Source: JBKPNJ01 sp963695705 (GTDB lineage: Bacteria > Actinomycetota > Actinomycetes > Propionibacteriales > Nocardioidaceae). Taken from it: a DNA stretch of 64,000 nt. Of this stretch, positions 1 through 7,921 are shown one piece after another. Both the position numbers and the translations under genes were made by a program. The notes beneath the pieces were generated by a model. That model did not search any database, was not told where the DNA came from, and saw only the letters and a program-made list of their open reading frames with translations. How positions within the stretch are numbered: position 1 is the first letter of the stretch; each line of letters starts with the position of its first letter. The stretch spans positions 1,302,001 through 1,366,000 of the forward strand of contig CAVOHB010000009.1 of the NCBI GenBank assembly GCA_963695705.1, written 5' to 3'.

Positions 1-2042
1 AAGCGCTGCAGCTCCAGCAGGTTCGTCGCCTCGTTGATGACGCGATGCGTCACCTTCCGCAACGAGACGTCTCCGGTGGCGGGATCGACGCCCGGCTCAC
101 TCGTCACATCACCGGACAGCCGCCAGGCGCGTTGCAGGAACCGCACCGAACCTCCGGGCGACAGGTCGGCCCAGTCGATGTCGTCCTCCGGGGGTCCGGC
201 AAACACCACGGTGAGTCGCACCGCGTCAACGCCGTACTGTTCCAGCTGCTCGCCCAGATCGACACCGTTGCCCAGCGACTTGCTCATCGACTTGCCCTGG
301 TTGATCACCTGGCCCTGGTTCATCAGCGCCCGGAACGGCTCGATGAAGTCGACCATCCCCATGTCGTGCAGCACCTTGATGAAGAAACGGCTGTACAGCA
401 GGTGCAGGATCGCGTGCTCGACGCCCCCGACGTACTGGTCGGCCGGCATCCACCGCCGTACCGCCACCGGGTCGAACGGGCCCTCCTCGAAGTCCGGTGA
501 GCAGTAGCGCAGGAAGTACCACGACGAGTCCACGAACGTGTCCATGGTGTCGGTGTCACGGCTGGCCGGACCGCCGCAGACCGGACATTTCACCGAAACC
601 CACTCGGTGGCCGCCGCCAGCGGGGAGACACCCTTCGGTGCCAGGTCGGCTCCCCGCAGGTCCGGCAGCCGCACCGGCAGCTCGGTGTCCGGAACCGGGA
701 CCTCGCCACAGGCGTCGCAGTGCACGATCGGAATCGGGCACCCCCAGAACCGCTGACGGGACAGCAGCCAGTCGCGCAGCCGGAACGTGACACCGCTACG
801 CCCACGCTGCTTGCGCTCCAGGTAGGCGACGATCCGGGCCTTGGCCTCCTCGACCTCCAGCCCGTTGAGGTCGACCTCCTCCTCCCTGGCCGAGTTGATC
901 GCGCGTCCGGGGCCGGTGTAGGCCTCGCCGTCGAAGTCCTCAGGCGGCTCGACCGTACGCACGATCGGCAGGTCGTACTTGACGGCGAAGTCCCAGTCGC
1001 GCTGGTCCTGTCCCGGCACGGCCATCACCGCCCCGGTGCCGTAGTCAGCCATGACGTAGTCGGCCGCGTAGACGGGTAGCCTCTCGCCGTTCACCGGGTT
1101 GATGGCGTGCACACCCAGAAACACACCGGTCTTCTCACGCTCGGTGCTCTGCCGCTCGATGTCGCTGACCCGCTTGGTCTGTTCCAGGTACGCCTCGAAG
1201 GACTCCCGCTGCTCGTCCCCGCAGATCTCCGAGGCCAGAGGGGACTCCGGAGCCACCACGAAGAACGTCGCGCCAAACAACGTGTCCGGCCTGGTCGTGA
1301 AAACGCTGACAGTGACGGGCTCGTCGGGTCCCTCGATCACGAAGTCGACGAAGGCACCCTCGGATCTCCCGATCCAGTTGCGCTGCATGGTCAGGACCCG
1401 GGCGGGCCACTTCCCCTCCAGGGCGTCCATGTCGTCCAGCAGGCGCTGCGCGTAGTCGGTGATCCGGAAGTACCACTGGGTCAGCTCACGCTTGGTCACC
1501 AGGGCGCCGCAGCGTTCGCAGGCGCCTGCCACCACCTGCTCGTTGGCCAGCACGGTCTGGTCGTTCGGGCACCAGTTGACGAAGGACGGCTTGCGATAGG
1601 CCAAGCCTCGTTCGAAGAACCGCAGGAACAGCCACTGTGTCCAGCGGTAGTACTCCGGGTCCGAGGTGTGCAACCGGCGCGACCAGTCGAAGGAGATGGC
1701 GTATCTCCTGAACGACTCGGCCTGGGTCTCGATGTTGGCCTCGGTCCAGTCGGCGGCATAGACGTTGTTGCGGATCGCGGCGTTCTCAGCCGGTAGTCCG
1801 AACGAGTCCCAGCCGATGGGGTGGAGGACGTCATACCCCTGCTGGAACCAGTACCGCGCAATCACGTCACCCATCGCGAACGCCTCGGCGTTGCCCATGT
1901 GCAGGTCGCCCGAGGGGTACGGGAACATGTCCAGCATGTAGCGCCGCTCGCGGGCGCCGTCGTCCGCGACGCGGAACGGGTCGAGCTCACCCCAGATCTT
2001 CAACCACTTGTCCTGGGTGGCCTTGACGTCGTAGCTGGTCAT
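1..2042 (-). CDS. leuS: Leucyl-tRNA synthetase, C-terminus cut by window edge
   Basis: Class I aminoacyl-tRNA synthetase that charges tRNA-Leu in the cytoplasm. About 680 residues are visible. The N-terminus begins MTSYDVKATQDKW; the HIGH-like signature YPSGDLHMGN lies near residue 46, the connective editing region follows, and GKSMSKSLGN (the KMSKS loop) is near residue 584. The reading frame is continuous from the ATG at 2042 to the window edge; the anticodon-binding tail is missing only because the window ends. The ATG is preceded by AGGAGAGC, a good ribosome binding site. A leader peptide and terminator directly upstream suggest control by leucine supply. The family assignment is certain. 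Confidence 0.97.
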   Translation of the reverse strand, partial: MTSYDVKATQDKWLKIWGELDPFRVADDGARERRYMLDMFPYPSGDLHMGNAEAFAMGDVIARYWFQQGYDVLHPIGWDSFGLPAENAAIRNNVYAADWTEANIETQAESFRRYAISFDWSRRLHTSDPEYYRWTQWLFLRFFERGLAYRKPSFVNWCPNDQTVLANEQVVAGACERCGALVTKRELTQWYFRITDYAQRLLDDMDALEGKWPARVLTMQRNWIGRSEGAFVDFVIEGPDEPVTVSVFTTRPDTLFGATFFVVAPESPLASEICGDEQRESFEAYLEQTKRVSDIERQSTEREKTGVFLGVHAINPVNGERLPVYAADYVMADYGTGAVMAVPGQDQRDWDFAVKYDLPIVRTVEPPEDFDGEAYTGPGRAINSAREEEVDLNGLEVEEAKARIVAYLERKQRGRSGVTFRLRDWLLSRQRFWGCPIPIVHCDACGEVPVPDTELPVRLPDLRGADLAPKGVSPLAAATEWVSVKCPVCGGPASRDTDTMDTFVDSSWYFLRYCSPDFEEGPFDPVAVRRWMPADQYVGGVEHAILHLLYSRFFIKVLHDMGMVDFIEPFRALMNQGQVINQGKSMSKSLGNGVDLGEQLEQYGVDAVRLTVVFAGPPEDDIDWADLSPGGSVRFLQRAWRLSGDVTSEPGVDPATGDVSLRKVTHRVINEATNLLELQR

Positions 2043-2093
2043 GTCCTTGCTCTCCTGCGCTCGTGGTCCTGCCGGGTTCTGCATGGTGGCATG

Positions 2094-2151
2094 AAAAAAC
2101 CCCTCATCACACGAGGGGTCGCCGCGCTGAGATCCTGGGTGTCAGCGCGGC
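2094..2151 (-). promoter_or_regulatory. leuS attenuator: pause hairpin plus intrinsic terminator
   Basis: Two adjacent perfect inverted repeats are read on the minus strand. The first has 10-bp arms (2142-2151 and 2121-2130) around an 11-nt loop and covers the leader peptide stop codon. The second has 7-bp arms (2113-2119 and 2099-2105) and is followed at once by a run of T, a textbook intrinsic terminator. leuS starts about 50 nt beyond it. A ribosome stalled on the Leu codons would mask the first arm of hairpin 1. I could not find a convincing antiterminator pairing by eye, so the switch mechanism is inferred. Confidence 0.65.
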
Positions 2152-2177
2152 TCGATAAGAAGCAGGGTCGTACTCAT
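2142..2177 (-). CDS. Putative leucine leader peptide of leuS (11 aa)
   Basis: This short ORF reads MSTTLLLIEPR and stops about 100 nt before leuS. Residues 5-7 are consecutive Leu codons (CTG CTT CTT), as expected of a ribosome-mediated attenuator sensing charged tRNA-Leu. There is no Shine-Dalgarno sequence; instead a TAGCCT box lies 6 nt before the ATG, which would give a leaderless transcript starting at the ATG. The stop codon sits inside the 5' arm of a strong hairpin, followed by an intrinsic terminator. Function is inferred from layout only; expression is not shown. Confidence 0.6.
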   Translation of the reverse strand: MSTTLLLIEPR

Positions 2178-2183
2178 GACACA

Positions 2184-2189
2184 AGGCTA
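2184..2189 (-). promoter_or_regulatory. -10 box for a leaderless leuS leader transcript
   Basis: TAGCCT fits the actinobacterial TANNNT -10 pattern and ends 6 nt before the leader-peptide ATG, the usual distance to a transcription start. No clear -35 element is visible. Confidence 0.5.
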
Positions 2190-2648
2190 GCGCATCGGCA
2201 GGCGTCGCTTCTGACCAATAGCCGGCCCTGGCCTCGTCGTGGTCGCCGTCGCGGGAAGCTGCCTCATGATGAGCCGGTCGTCCCAGCATGTTCTGCCGGC
2301 TAAGCCGACCAGTCGGGAACCGCCTCCCGTTCGGCGTTGGTCGAGTGGCTCGGTGAATCGAAGACTGTTGCCGAACGGGTCGGAGACGGTCAGCATCCGC
2401 CCCCACGGCACGTCCTCCGGTCTAGGCACCCACACGGCCGGCGGGAGGATCTTGACCGACGAGCGCCGCTCGTTCAGGCGATCGTGCAGCGCATCGACGC
2501 CCCGCATCCAGATGTCCACGGTCGATCCGGGGAACGGATCGTACGTGGCCTCGGTGAAATGAAGCGTCGTCCCGTTCCGCGAGACCTGCCCGAAGAAGTC
2601 GGTACCCGGGCCGCCGCTGCCACCGCCCCAGTCCAGCGTGAAGGAGCA
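2187..2648 (-). pseudogene. VOC (glyoxalase/bleomycin-resistance) family protein, broken at both ends
   Basis: The minus-strand frame carries a recognisable VOC domain: FTLDWGG, then VSRNGTTLHFTEA, a VDALHDRL helix, and VPWGRMLTVSDPFGNSLRF, with the metal-ligand style E and the DPFGN signature of the family. The usual first beta-alpha unit of about 25-30 residues is missing: upstream sequence in this frame is unlike the family and has no well-placed start. The C-terminus runs about 45 residues past the normal end of the domain, through the leuS leader promoter. It may be a decayed gene or one damaged by an indel. Substrate cannot be named. Confidence 0.5.
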
Positions 2649-2800
2649 CGTTCCAGCGGTACGCCGACGATCCCTAGCGACCTTGCGAGCTGGTGTGCGA
2701 TGCAGGGAGTGGGCGAAATGCTCACGCTGTGCTGTGGTCGAGCAGCCAATTGCACTACGGTGAGGTTGACGGTCTGCCGCTGGCGGCTGCGGAGGGTTAC

Positions 2801-5458
2801 ATGTCCCAAGTAGGCGGTTCGCAGCGGGGAAGGTCTTCGGCTGCGACAGGCTCTGCCATCCTCAAGTCAAAGTTGCGGCCCCTGACTGACCCTGAGGGGC
2901 TGGTCGTGAGGTCACGACTCCATCAGCTGATGAGCGACGCGGTGACATGCCCGCTGACTCACGTGGTGGCGCCCGCCGGGTCGGGAAAAACCTCGCTGCT
3001 CGCGACCTGGTTTGTCACGCTGACGACCCCGCATGTGTGGCTGTCGGTCGACGAGGAGGACCGCGACGCGATGCGGTTCTGGTCGGGGATGCTCGTCGCG
3101 CTGGAGACGCTGGCGCCAGTGATCTCACAGCGGACTCTCACCTTGATCAACCGACCTAACTACCTGCTGGACGGGGTTGCCGCGCTGCTCGACGATCTCG
3201 AGGCGGCACCGCTCACGGAGGCCGTTCTCGTCGTCGACGATCTCCATCTCGTCGATGGGGATCCGCTGGCCGTCCGGTCACTCGCACTGTTCCTGCAGCA
3301 TCTGCCGGGGTGGCTGCACGTCGTGGTCTCGGCGCGGCGGGCGCCGAGCCTCCCCCTGGACCGGCTCCGAGCCAGGGGACAGCTTGCCGAGGTCAACTTC
3401 GCCGAGCTGAAGTTCTCCCAAGACGAGGCCGTCGAGCTGCTGAGGCAGCTGGCCCCAGCTCTCGAGGATGGCCGGCTGAGCGAGATCGCGGGACGGGCAG
3501 GTGGGTGGGCGGCCGGGATCCAGCTCGCTGCGCTGGCTGCCAGGGCGAGTCGCGCGCAGCCGGACGTCGCACCAGGCGGTAGCGAAGGCCTGCTGATCGA
3601 GGACTACATCTGGCACGAGGTGCTCGGCGCCGAGGACCGCGACCTCGTGGACGCGTTGCTCGACATCGCGGTCGTGGAGCTGGTGGACCCGGCTCTTGCC
3701 GTCGCGTTGACCGGGCGTGAGGACGCGGTTGCCCAATTGGGCCTCGCCGAGAAGCGCGGTCTGTTCGTGAGCCGACTAGCTCCCTCAGGGCGATATGTCA
3801 TCCACTCGCTCGTCCGCGAGGTGATGCTCGCGGAGCTGGCCAAGGGTTCCCCGGACCGGCTGAGCCGACAGCATGTCCGCGCCGCCCGTTGGTACCAGGA
3901 GACCGGCCACGTTCCACTGGCGTTGGAGCACTGGCTCCTGGGCGGCCACCCTCGCGATGCGCTCCGTCTGCTGGCTGCTCACGTGACAGCCCTGTACGAC
4001 GGTGGTCGGGAGGCGACCATCGCGAGGACGCTCGCGGGCATCCCCACCCAGATCGCGACGTCAGACCTGCCCACGATCATGGAGGTGGCGTGGTGCAATC
4101 TCCTGGTCAGCCGGCACCGTTTCCTCGACGCGGTCGACCAGATGAGCGTGATCGCGCGCGCATCGGCCGACGTCGACCAGACGACGAGCGCTCGGATGAC
4201 GATGCTGCGCTCCATCGCCGCAACCGTCGGGGGCGACTGGGGTGAAGGTGCGGCCCTCGCCGAGCGGGCACTTCACGACCTGGGCGGACAATGGTGGCTG
4301 GACCCACTGGGCAGGTTCAGCTGGAACATGATCGTCCGCGGTTCGTGCCTGTCCGAAGGCTGGGACGACAGCGACGCCGAGGTCCGCGCGGCACGACAGG
4401 CGATGAGCGTCGATCCGGAGCGGCTGCTCTCGCTCGAGGGGATCCGAGCTCTCGGCGAAGCCCTGGCCGGGCGACCCGTGGACGCGCTCCGCGTGGCCGC
4501 CGGCGTTCGCAACACGGCCGAGGTCGCGAACATGACCATCCTGCGCTCGGAGCTCTCCCTCGCCGAAGCGCTGGCACACCGGGAGATGGGTGACCTGCCG
4601 CGAGCGCTCGACGAACTCTCGGTCTTGGCCAACGTCCGCGTCGAAGCGACGCCCTACTGTCAGCTTCTGGCCTGTCTCGAACTGGCTCATGCGCGTTGTG
4701 ACGCGGGCGACCTGGCCGGAGCCGAAGCCTGGTTCACGCAAGCGACCGACATCGTGGAGAACGAGTACTCCGGTCGCGGCGGACGCGGATGGCTCGCACG
4801 CCTGGGCACGCGCCTCGCCCTGGCCGGCGGCTCGGTCGAGCAGGCCAGGATCTATTCGGGTCAGGTTAACGACCCCTTCTGGACATGCGTCAGCAGGGCG
4901 AGAGTATTCCTGGCCGAGGGTGACCGCGCCCGCGCGGCGTCGGCTCTCGACGATGCGATCCCGCGATGCGTCCGTCACCAGGTTGTCCGCGACCTGCTCC
5001 GCGCCAAGGCAGCGCTGACTCACGACGACTCCCTCAAGTGGGTCGTCGCGGCGCTCGACGTCGCCGCGCCCAACGGACTGCTGCAGACCGTTGCCGCGGA
5101 AGGCCCCGACATCCTGCAACTCGTCGAGCTCGCGGCGTGGAGGGTGGCACCGACGTGGCTCGACCGACTGCGGCGAGCCCCGAGCATGGAGATAGGTCGG
5201 GGAAGGGTCGAGGCCCTGCGCGGGATGATCGACCAGCTCACCGACCGCGAGCGAGAGGTTCTCAGGCTACTTCCGAGTCGCCTCACCCAGCGGGAGATCG
5301 CCGCAGAGCTCTCCATCTCGATGAACACCATCAAGTTCCATCTCAAGGTCATCTATCGGAAGCTGCACTGTCGGTCGCGCTCCGAGGCGGCTGGCATCGC
5401 GCGTGCGCTGACACAGCTCAATCGGTCGGATCAGGGGCCGAGCACCTTGCGCCGCTGA
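2801..5458 (+). CDS. LuxR-family transcriptional regulator, MalT/LAL type
   Basis: Large ATP-binding LuxR regulator of 885 residues. The N-terminal STAND-type ATPase has Walker A APAGSGKTS (about residue 65) and Walker B AVLVVDDLH (about residue 140). A long helical repeat region, TPR-like in MalT relatives, follows. The C-terminal LuxR helix-turn-helix begins at LTDREREVLRLL and contains QREIAAELSISMNTIKFH. I chose ATG 2801 because GGAGGG lies 5-10 nt upstream; an earlier in-frame ATG at 2693 has no such site. It sits convergent to the SHOCT/DUF6325/NhaC/arc genes, overlapping the SHOCT 3' end by 28 nt, so it is a reasonable but unproven candidate to control that operon. The inducer is unknown. 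Confidence 0.9.
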   Translation: MSQVGGSQRGRSSAATGSAILKSKLRPLTDPEGLVVRSRLHQLMSDAVTCPLTHVVAPAGSGKTSLLATWFVTLTTPHVWLSVDEEDRDAMRFWSGMLVALETLAPVISQRTLTLINRPNYLLDGVAALLDDLEAAPLTEAVLVVDDLHLVDGDPLAVRSLALFLQHLPGWLHVVVSARRAPSLPLDRLRARGQLAEVNFAELKFSQDEAVELLRQLAPALEDGRLSEIAGRAGGWAAGIQLAALAARASRAQPDVAPGGSEGLLIEDYIWHEVLGAEDRDLVDALLDIAVVELVDPALAVALTGREDAVAQLGLAEKRGLFVSRLAPSGRYVIHSLVREVMLAELAKGSPDRLSRQHVRAARWYQETGHVPLALEHWLLGGHPRDALRLLAAHVTALYDGGREATIARTLAGIPTQIATSDLPTIMEVAWCNLLVSRHRFLDAVDQMSVIARASADVDQTTSARMTMLRSIAATVGGDWGEGAALAERALHDLGGQWWLDPLGRFSWNMIVRGSCLSEGWDDSDAEVRAARQAMSVDPERLLSLEGIRALGEALAGRPVDALRVAAGVRNTAEVANMTILRSELSLAEALAHREMGDLPRALDELSVLANVRVEATPYCQLLACLELAHARCDAGDLAGAEAWFTQATDIVENEYSGRGGRGWLARLGTRLALAGGSVEQARIYSGQVNDPFWTCVSRARVFLAEGDRARAASALDDAIPRCVRHQVVRDLLRAKAALTHDDSLKWVVAALDVAAPNGLLQTVAAEGPDILQLVELAAWRVAPTWLDRLRRAPSMEIGRGRVEALRGMIDQLTDREREVLRLLPSRLTQREIAAELSISMNTIKFHLKVIYRKLHCRSRSEAAGIARALTQLNRSDQGPSTLRR

Positions 5459-5631
5459 CGCTCGAACTCCTCGTCTGTCATGAGCCCCTGGGCCACCAGG
5501 GCGGCAAGCTCGCGCAGCTGCGCGGCAGGATCGACCAGTACACCCGCCCAGGTTTCGGGCGTCGTCCAGCTCTGCGGTCGTGGTGCCAGGAGATCGAAGC
5601 ACGTGTCACGTGATCGCGCCATGCGTTGCAT
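5431..5631 (-). CDS. SHOCT-domain small protein (copy 1)
   Basis: A 66-residue protein whose C-terminal 35 residues form a SHOCT domain: DPAAQLRELAALVAQGLMTDEEFERQRRKVL, quoted here in overlapping parts as AQLRELAALVAQGLMTDEEF and FERQRRKVL. SHOCT is a short helical pair often attached to membrane or oligomeric proteins; its molecular role is poorly known. GGAGGAG is placed ideally before ATG 5631. The start lies inside the end of the upstream DUF6325 gene (26-nt overlap), implying translational coupling. Unlike the second copy it lacks the N-terminal Gly/Ala-rich, possibly membrane-associated segment. Confidence 0.75.
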   Translation of the reverse strand: MQRMARSRDTCFDLLAPRPQSWTTPETWAGVLVDPAAQLRELAALVAQGLMTDEEFERQRRKVLGP

Positions 5632-6121
5632 GATGCTCCTCCTCGTCGTCGGGTCCGGTCGGGTCGACGAAGCCTGAGGCATCCGCCAGCGCTGGGTACA
5701 TCCGACTTCGAGGGACACGCTCACCGCCGAGGACCCGTCCCCCGGCCGCACGTGCGGCTCCCGAGAGTGGCCCAGCCCAGCGATCCTCGGCCAACAGCAG
5801 GACGGCGGTGCTGTCCGGAGTAACCGCCTGTGCAGCCAGGATGAGGTCGCGACTGCTGAGGAAGCCCCCGAAGTAGCCGCCGACGTTGCTCAGGGGGCGC
5901 AGCGCGTCGACGTCGTCGACCTCGAGGACCTCGACGGATCCGTCGCTTGCCTTCACAACGGTCACCACGTCAAGGATTCGGATCGCGTGTGAGCGCACAA
6001 GCTCGGCGAGGGCGGTCGCGACCCGGTCGAGGGAGGAGAGCTCGGGCACCTCCACGATGACGTACTCGACGAGGTCGACGTCGATGTCGACGGAAGCGTC
6101 CCAGTCATGAGTGCTACCCAT
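5606..6121 (-). CDS. DUF6325 family protein (copy 1)
   Basis: A 171-residue soluble protein resembling the DUF6325/DUF1269 group: VEYVIVEVPE near the start, IRILDVVTV, DGSVEVLEVDDVD in the middle, and EDRWAGPLSGAARAAGG towards the end. It aligns by eye with the second copy at 18866-19306 (shared IRILD, DGS, WAGP and LAD/ALD ends). The biochemical role is unknown. Start ATG 6121 has GGAGG about 12 nt upstream. It lies 90 nt after the NhaC-family gene and overlaps the SHOCT gene, so it may be read from the arc operon or from its own promoter behind the GAAC/GTTC motif cluster at 6158-6232. The first 14 residues (MGSTHDWDASVDIDVD) are acidic and probably not domain. Confidence 0.75.
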   Translation of the reverse strand: MGSTHDWDASVDIDVDLVEYVIVEVPELSSLDRVATALAELVRSHAIRILDVVTVVKASDGSVEVLEVDDVDALRPLSNVGGYFGGFLSSRDLILAAQAVTPDSTAVLLLAEDRWAGPLSGAARAAGGRVLGGERVPRSRMYPALADASGFVDPTGPDDEEEHHATHGAIT

Positions 6122-6157
6122 GACGCCCCAAACCTCCACACCTAGACACTTGCGCCC

Positions 6158-6232
6158 GGTTCGAGGGAACCTCGTTCTGGATTCCCGCGGCAAGCTCATT
6201 CCGGCGATTAGTCACAGGGAACCTTGTTCTGG
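6158..6232 (-). promoter_or_regulatory. Cluster of GAAC/GTTC half-sites before DUF6325 copy 1
   Basis: GGTTC-GAGG-GAACC (6158-6171) overlaps GAAC-ctc-GTTC (6167-6177), and a near-identical GAAC-ctt-GTTC lies at 6219-6229. The surrounding 17 bp at 6164-6180 and 6216-6232 match at 16 positions. The first group is about 40-60 nt upstream of the DUF6325 start, suitable for an operator; the second is at the very 3' end of the NhaC gene. No known regulator is recognised; the 3-nt spacing does not fit LexA. Confidence 0.35.
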
Positions 6233-7744
6233 GCGCTCTTCGGACTGGTCGGCTTCGGGCGCTGACATAGTTGGGACCTTGAACCCGATGAAGCCGTACA
6301 ACACATCGAGAACAGGACTAAGCAGGTTGAAGAAGCAGTAGGGGAAATAGGCCGCGGTCGACACACCGAGTACGCCCGAGATGTACGCGCCACACGTGTT
6401 CCACGGCACCAGAACGGACGTCACGGTGCCGGAGTCCTCGACAGCACGCGACAGAACCTGTGGCGCCAGTCCCCGCTTTGCGAACTCGCCACGGAACATG
6501 CGCGCCGGCAGCACGTCCGCGACGTACTGGTCACCGGCGATCACGTTCATGCCGATCCCGCTACCGTTGACAGCCAGGATGAGCGACCCGCGTCGCCTCG
6601 TTCTCGAAACGATCGGCGCCAAGAGCCGCTCAAGAAAGCCGGCGTGCTCCATCACCGCCGCGAACGACAAGGCGCCCAGCACGAGCCAGATCGTGGTGAG
6701 CAGGCCCGCCATTCCGCCACCGGAGAAGAGCTGGTCGATCTCCTTGACACCCGAGTTGCTGACGAAGCCGGTGGCCATGGCCGCGAAGATCGCCTTGATG
6801 TCGGTGGCGACAGACCCGATGCTCGGGTCGTCCACGAAAGCGGTCACCGCCGACGACTGCGTGAACGGTGCGAGGATGCCCGCGAACAGCGACGATCCGA
6901 GGATGGACAGGAACGGCGGGAGCTTGAGAATGGAGAAGACCACCAGAAGCAGGAGCGGGAGCAAGTTGAAAGGGGTGATGTTGAACGCCTCGCCCAGCGC
7001 GACTCGTGCAGCGTCCGTGCTGATGGCCCCTTTGGGTTCAGCATTGAGGCCCAGGACCAGGAAGATCACCAGGCTGATTCCCAGCGCTGGTCCCGCTGTC
7101 CAGAACATGTTTCGGATGTGCTGGCCCACCGTGAGTCCGCCACCGACGAGCTTCGGCACCAGGATCGTGGTCTCCGAGAGCGGGGTCATCTTGTCGCCGA
7201 AGTAGGCGCCGCAGATCACGGCACCGGCGGCCGTCGCCTCGGACATCCCCATGACCCTCGCCATCCCGACAAAGGCGACGCCGAGTGTCCCTGTGGTAGT
7301 CCATGAACTCCCCGTTACCATGCCCACCAACGCACAGACCGCTGCCGCCGCCAGATAGAACCAGGTCGGGCTGACCAACCTGATGCCATAGTCGACGACG
7401 GTCGGGATGGTGCCTGCCATGTTCCACGTGCCGATCAGCGCACCGACGGCCAGCAGGATGAAGATCGCCCCGATTGCTGATGTCACCCCACCCACGGCGG
7501 CGTCCGCGACCGACGCGACCGTATGGCCGTTCTTGAACGCGATCAGGCTGGCGAACGCTGCACTGAGGAGCAGAGCGACCTGGAGCGGGCCATTTGTGGC
7601 GTCGATCCCGAACAGGACGATCGTCGTGCTGAGCAGTCCGATCAGGACGACGATCGGTAGGACGGCATCGAGCATGCTCGGCGGGCGAACGCCCTCCGGT
7701 CCCTCACCCGTCGTTGGGGGCGATTCCGCGCGGCTGTCGGACAT
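6212..7744 (-). CDS. NhaC-family Na+/H+ (or amino-acid) antiporter
   Basis: Integral membrane antiporter of 510 residues with about 11-12 hydrophobic segments. Family marks include GALIGTWNMAGTIPTVVDYG, MVTGSSWTTTGTLGVAF, CGAYFGDKMTPLSETTILVP and GDQYVADVLPARMF near the end. NhaC members exchange Na+ for H+, but relatives exchange malate/lactate or amino acids; lying last in an arginine-deiminase operon, it may supply the arginine/ornithine exchange or the pH control that pathway needs. Start ATG 7744 is 7 nt after the stop of a 51-codon ORF, so the two are co-transcribed. The Shine-Dalgarno site is weak. Confidence 0.85.
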   Translation of the reverse strand: MSDSRAESPPTTGEGPEGVRPPSMLDAVLPIVVLIGLLSTTIVLFGIDATNGPLQVALLLSAAFASLIAFKNGHTVASVADAAVGGVTSAIGAIFILLAVGALIGTWNMAGTIPTVVDYGIRLVSPTWFYLAAAAVCALVGMVTGSSWTTTGTLGVAFVGMARVMGMSEATAAGAVICGAYFGDKMTPLSETTILVPKLVGGGLTVGQHIRNMFWTAGPALGISLVIFLVLGLNAEPKGAISTDAARVALGEAFNITPFNLLPLLLLVVFSILKLPPFLSILGSSLFAGILAPFTQSSAVTAFVDDPSIGSVATDIKAIFAAMATGFVSNSGVKEIDQLFSGGGMAGLLTTIWLVLGALSFAAVMEHAGFLERLLAPIVSRTRRRGSLILAVNGSGIGMNVIAGDQYVADVLPARMFRGEFAKRGLAPQVLSRAVEDSGTVTSVLVPWNTCGAYISGVLGVSTAAYFPYCFFNLLSPVLDVLYGFIGFKVPTMSAPEADQSEERPEQGSL

Positions 7745-7751
7745 CGGGATC

Positions 7752-7907
7752 TCAGCGCGTCGCGAGGACGGTTGCTTGGACTCGGGCCCGCAACGCCCCC
7801 ACGTCGTCACCGTCGCGGTGCGGGTGGAGCACCCGCGCGTGGGCGAGCTTTCCCACGGGGACGGCCGCCGGGACCGGGACCAGTGCCAATCGGGCTGCAT
7901 CCGTCAT
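7752..7907 (-). CDS. Unrecognised 51-aa ORF between arcA and the antiporter
   Basis: The ORF begins MTDAARLALVPVPAAVPVGK and ends GALRARVQATVLATR. AGGA lies about 9 nt before the ATG; the gap to arcA is 14 nt and to the antiporter 7 nt, so it fits neatly into the operon. Codons are strongly G/C at third positions, as in neighbouring genes. It contains His and Arg residues and no obvious membrane span. I recognise no family; it may be a small partner of ArcA or the transporter, or a non-functional spacer ORF. Calling it a gene rests on spacing and codon use only. Confidence 0.5.
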   Translation of the reverse strand: MTDAARLALVPVPAAVPVGKLAHARVLHPHRDGDDVGALRARVQATVLATR

Positions 7908-7921
7908 CTCGCTGCTTCCTC

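Noticed and set aside
2094..2190. T-box riboswitch in front of leuS
   Set aside because: No T-box bulge (AGGGUGGNACCGCG-like) sequence is present; the Leu-rich leader ORF explains the terminator better.
6158..6180. LexA/SOS box
   Set aside because: The half-sites are spaced by 3 nt or in the reverse order, not GAAC-N4-GTTC as in actinobacterial LexA boxes.
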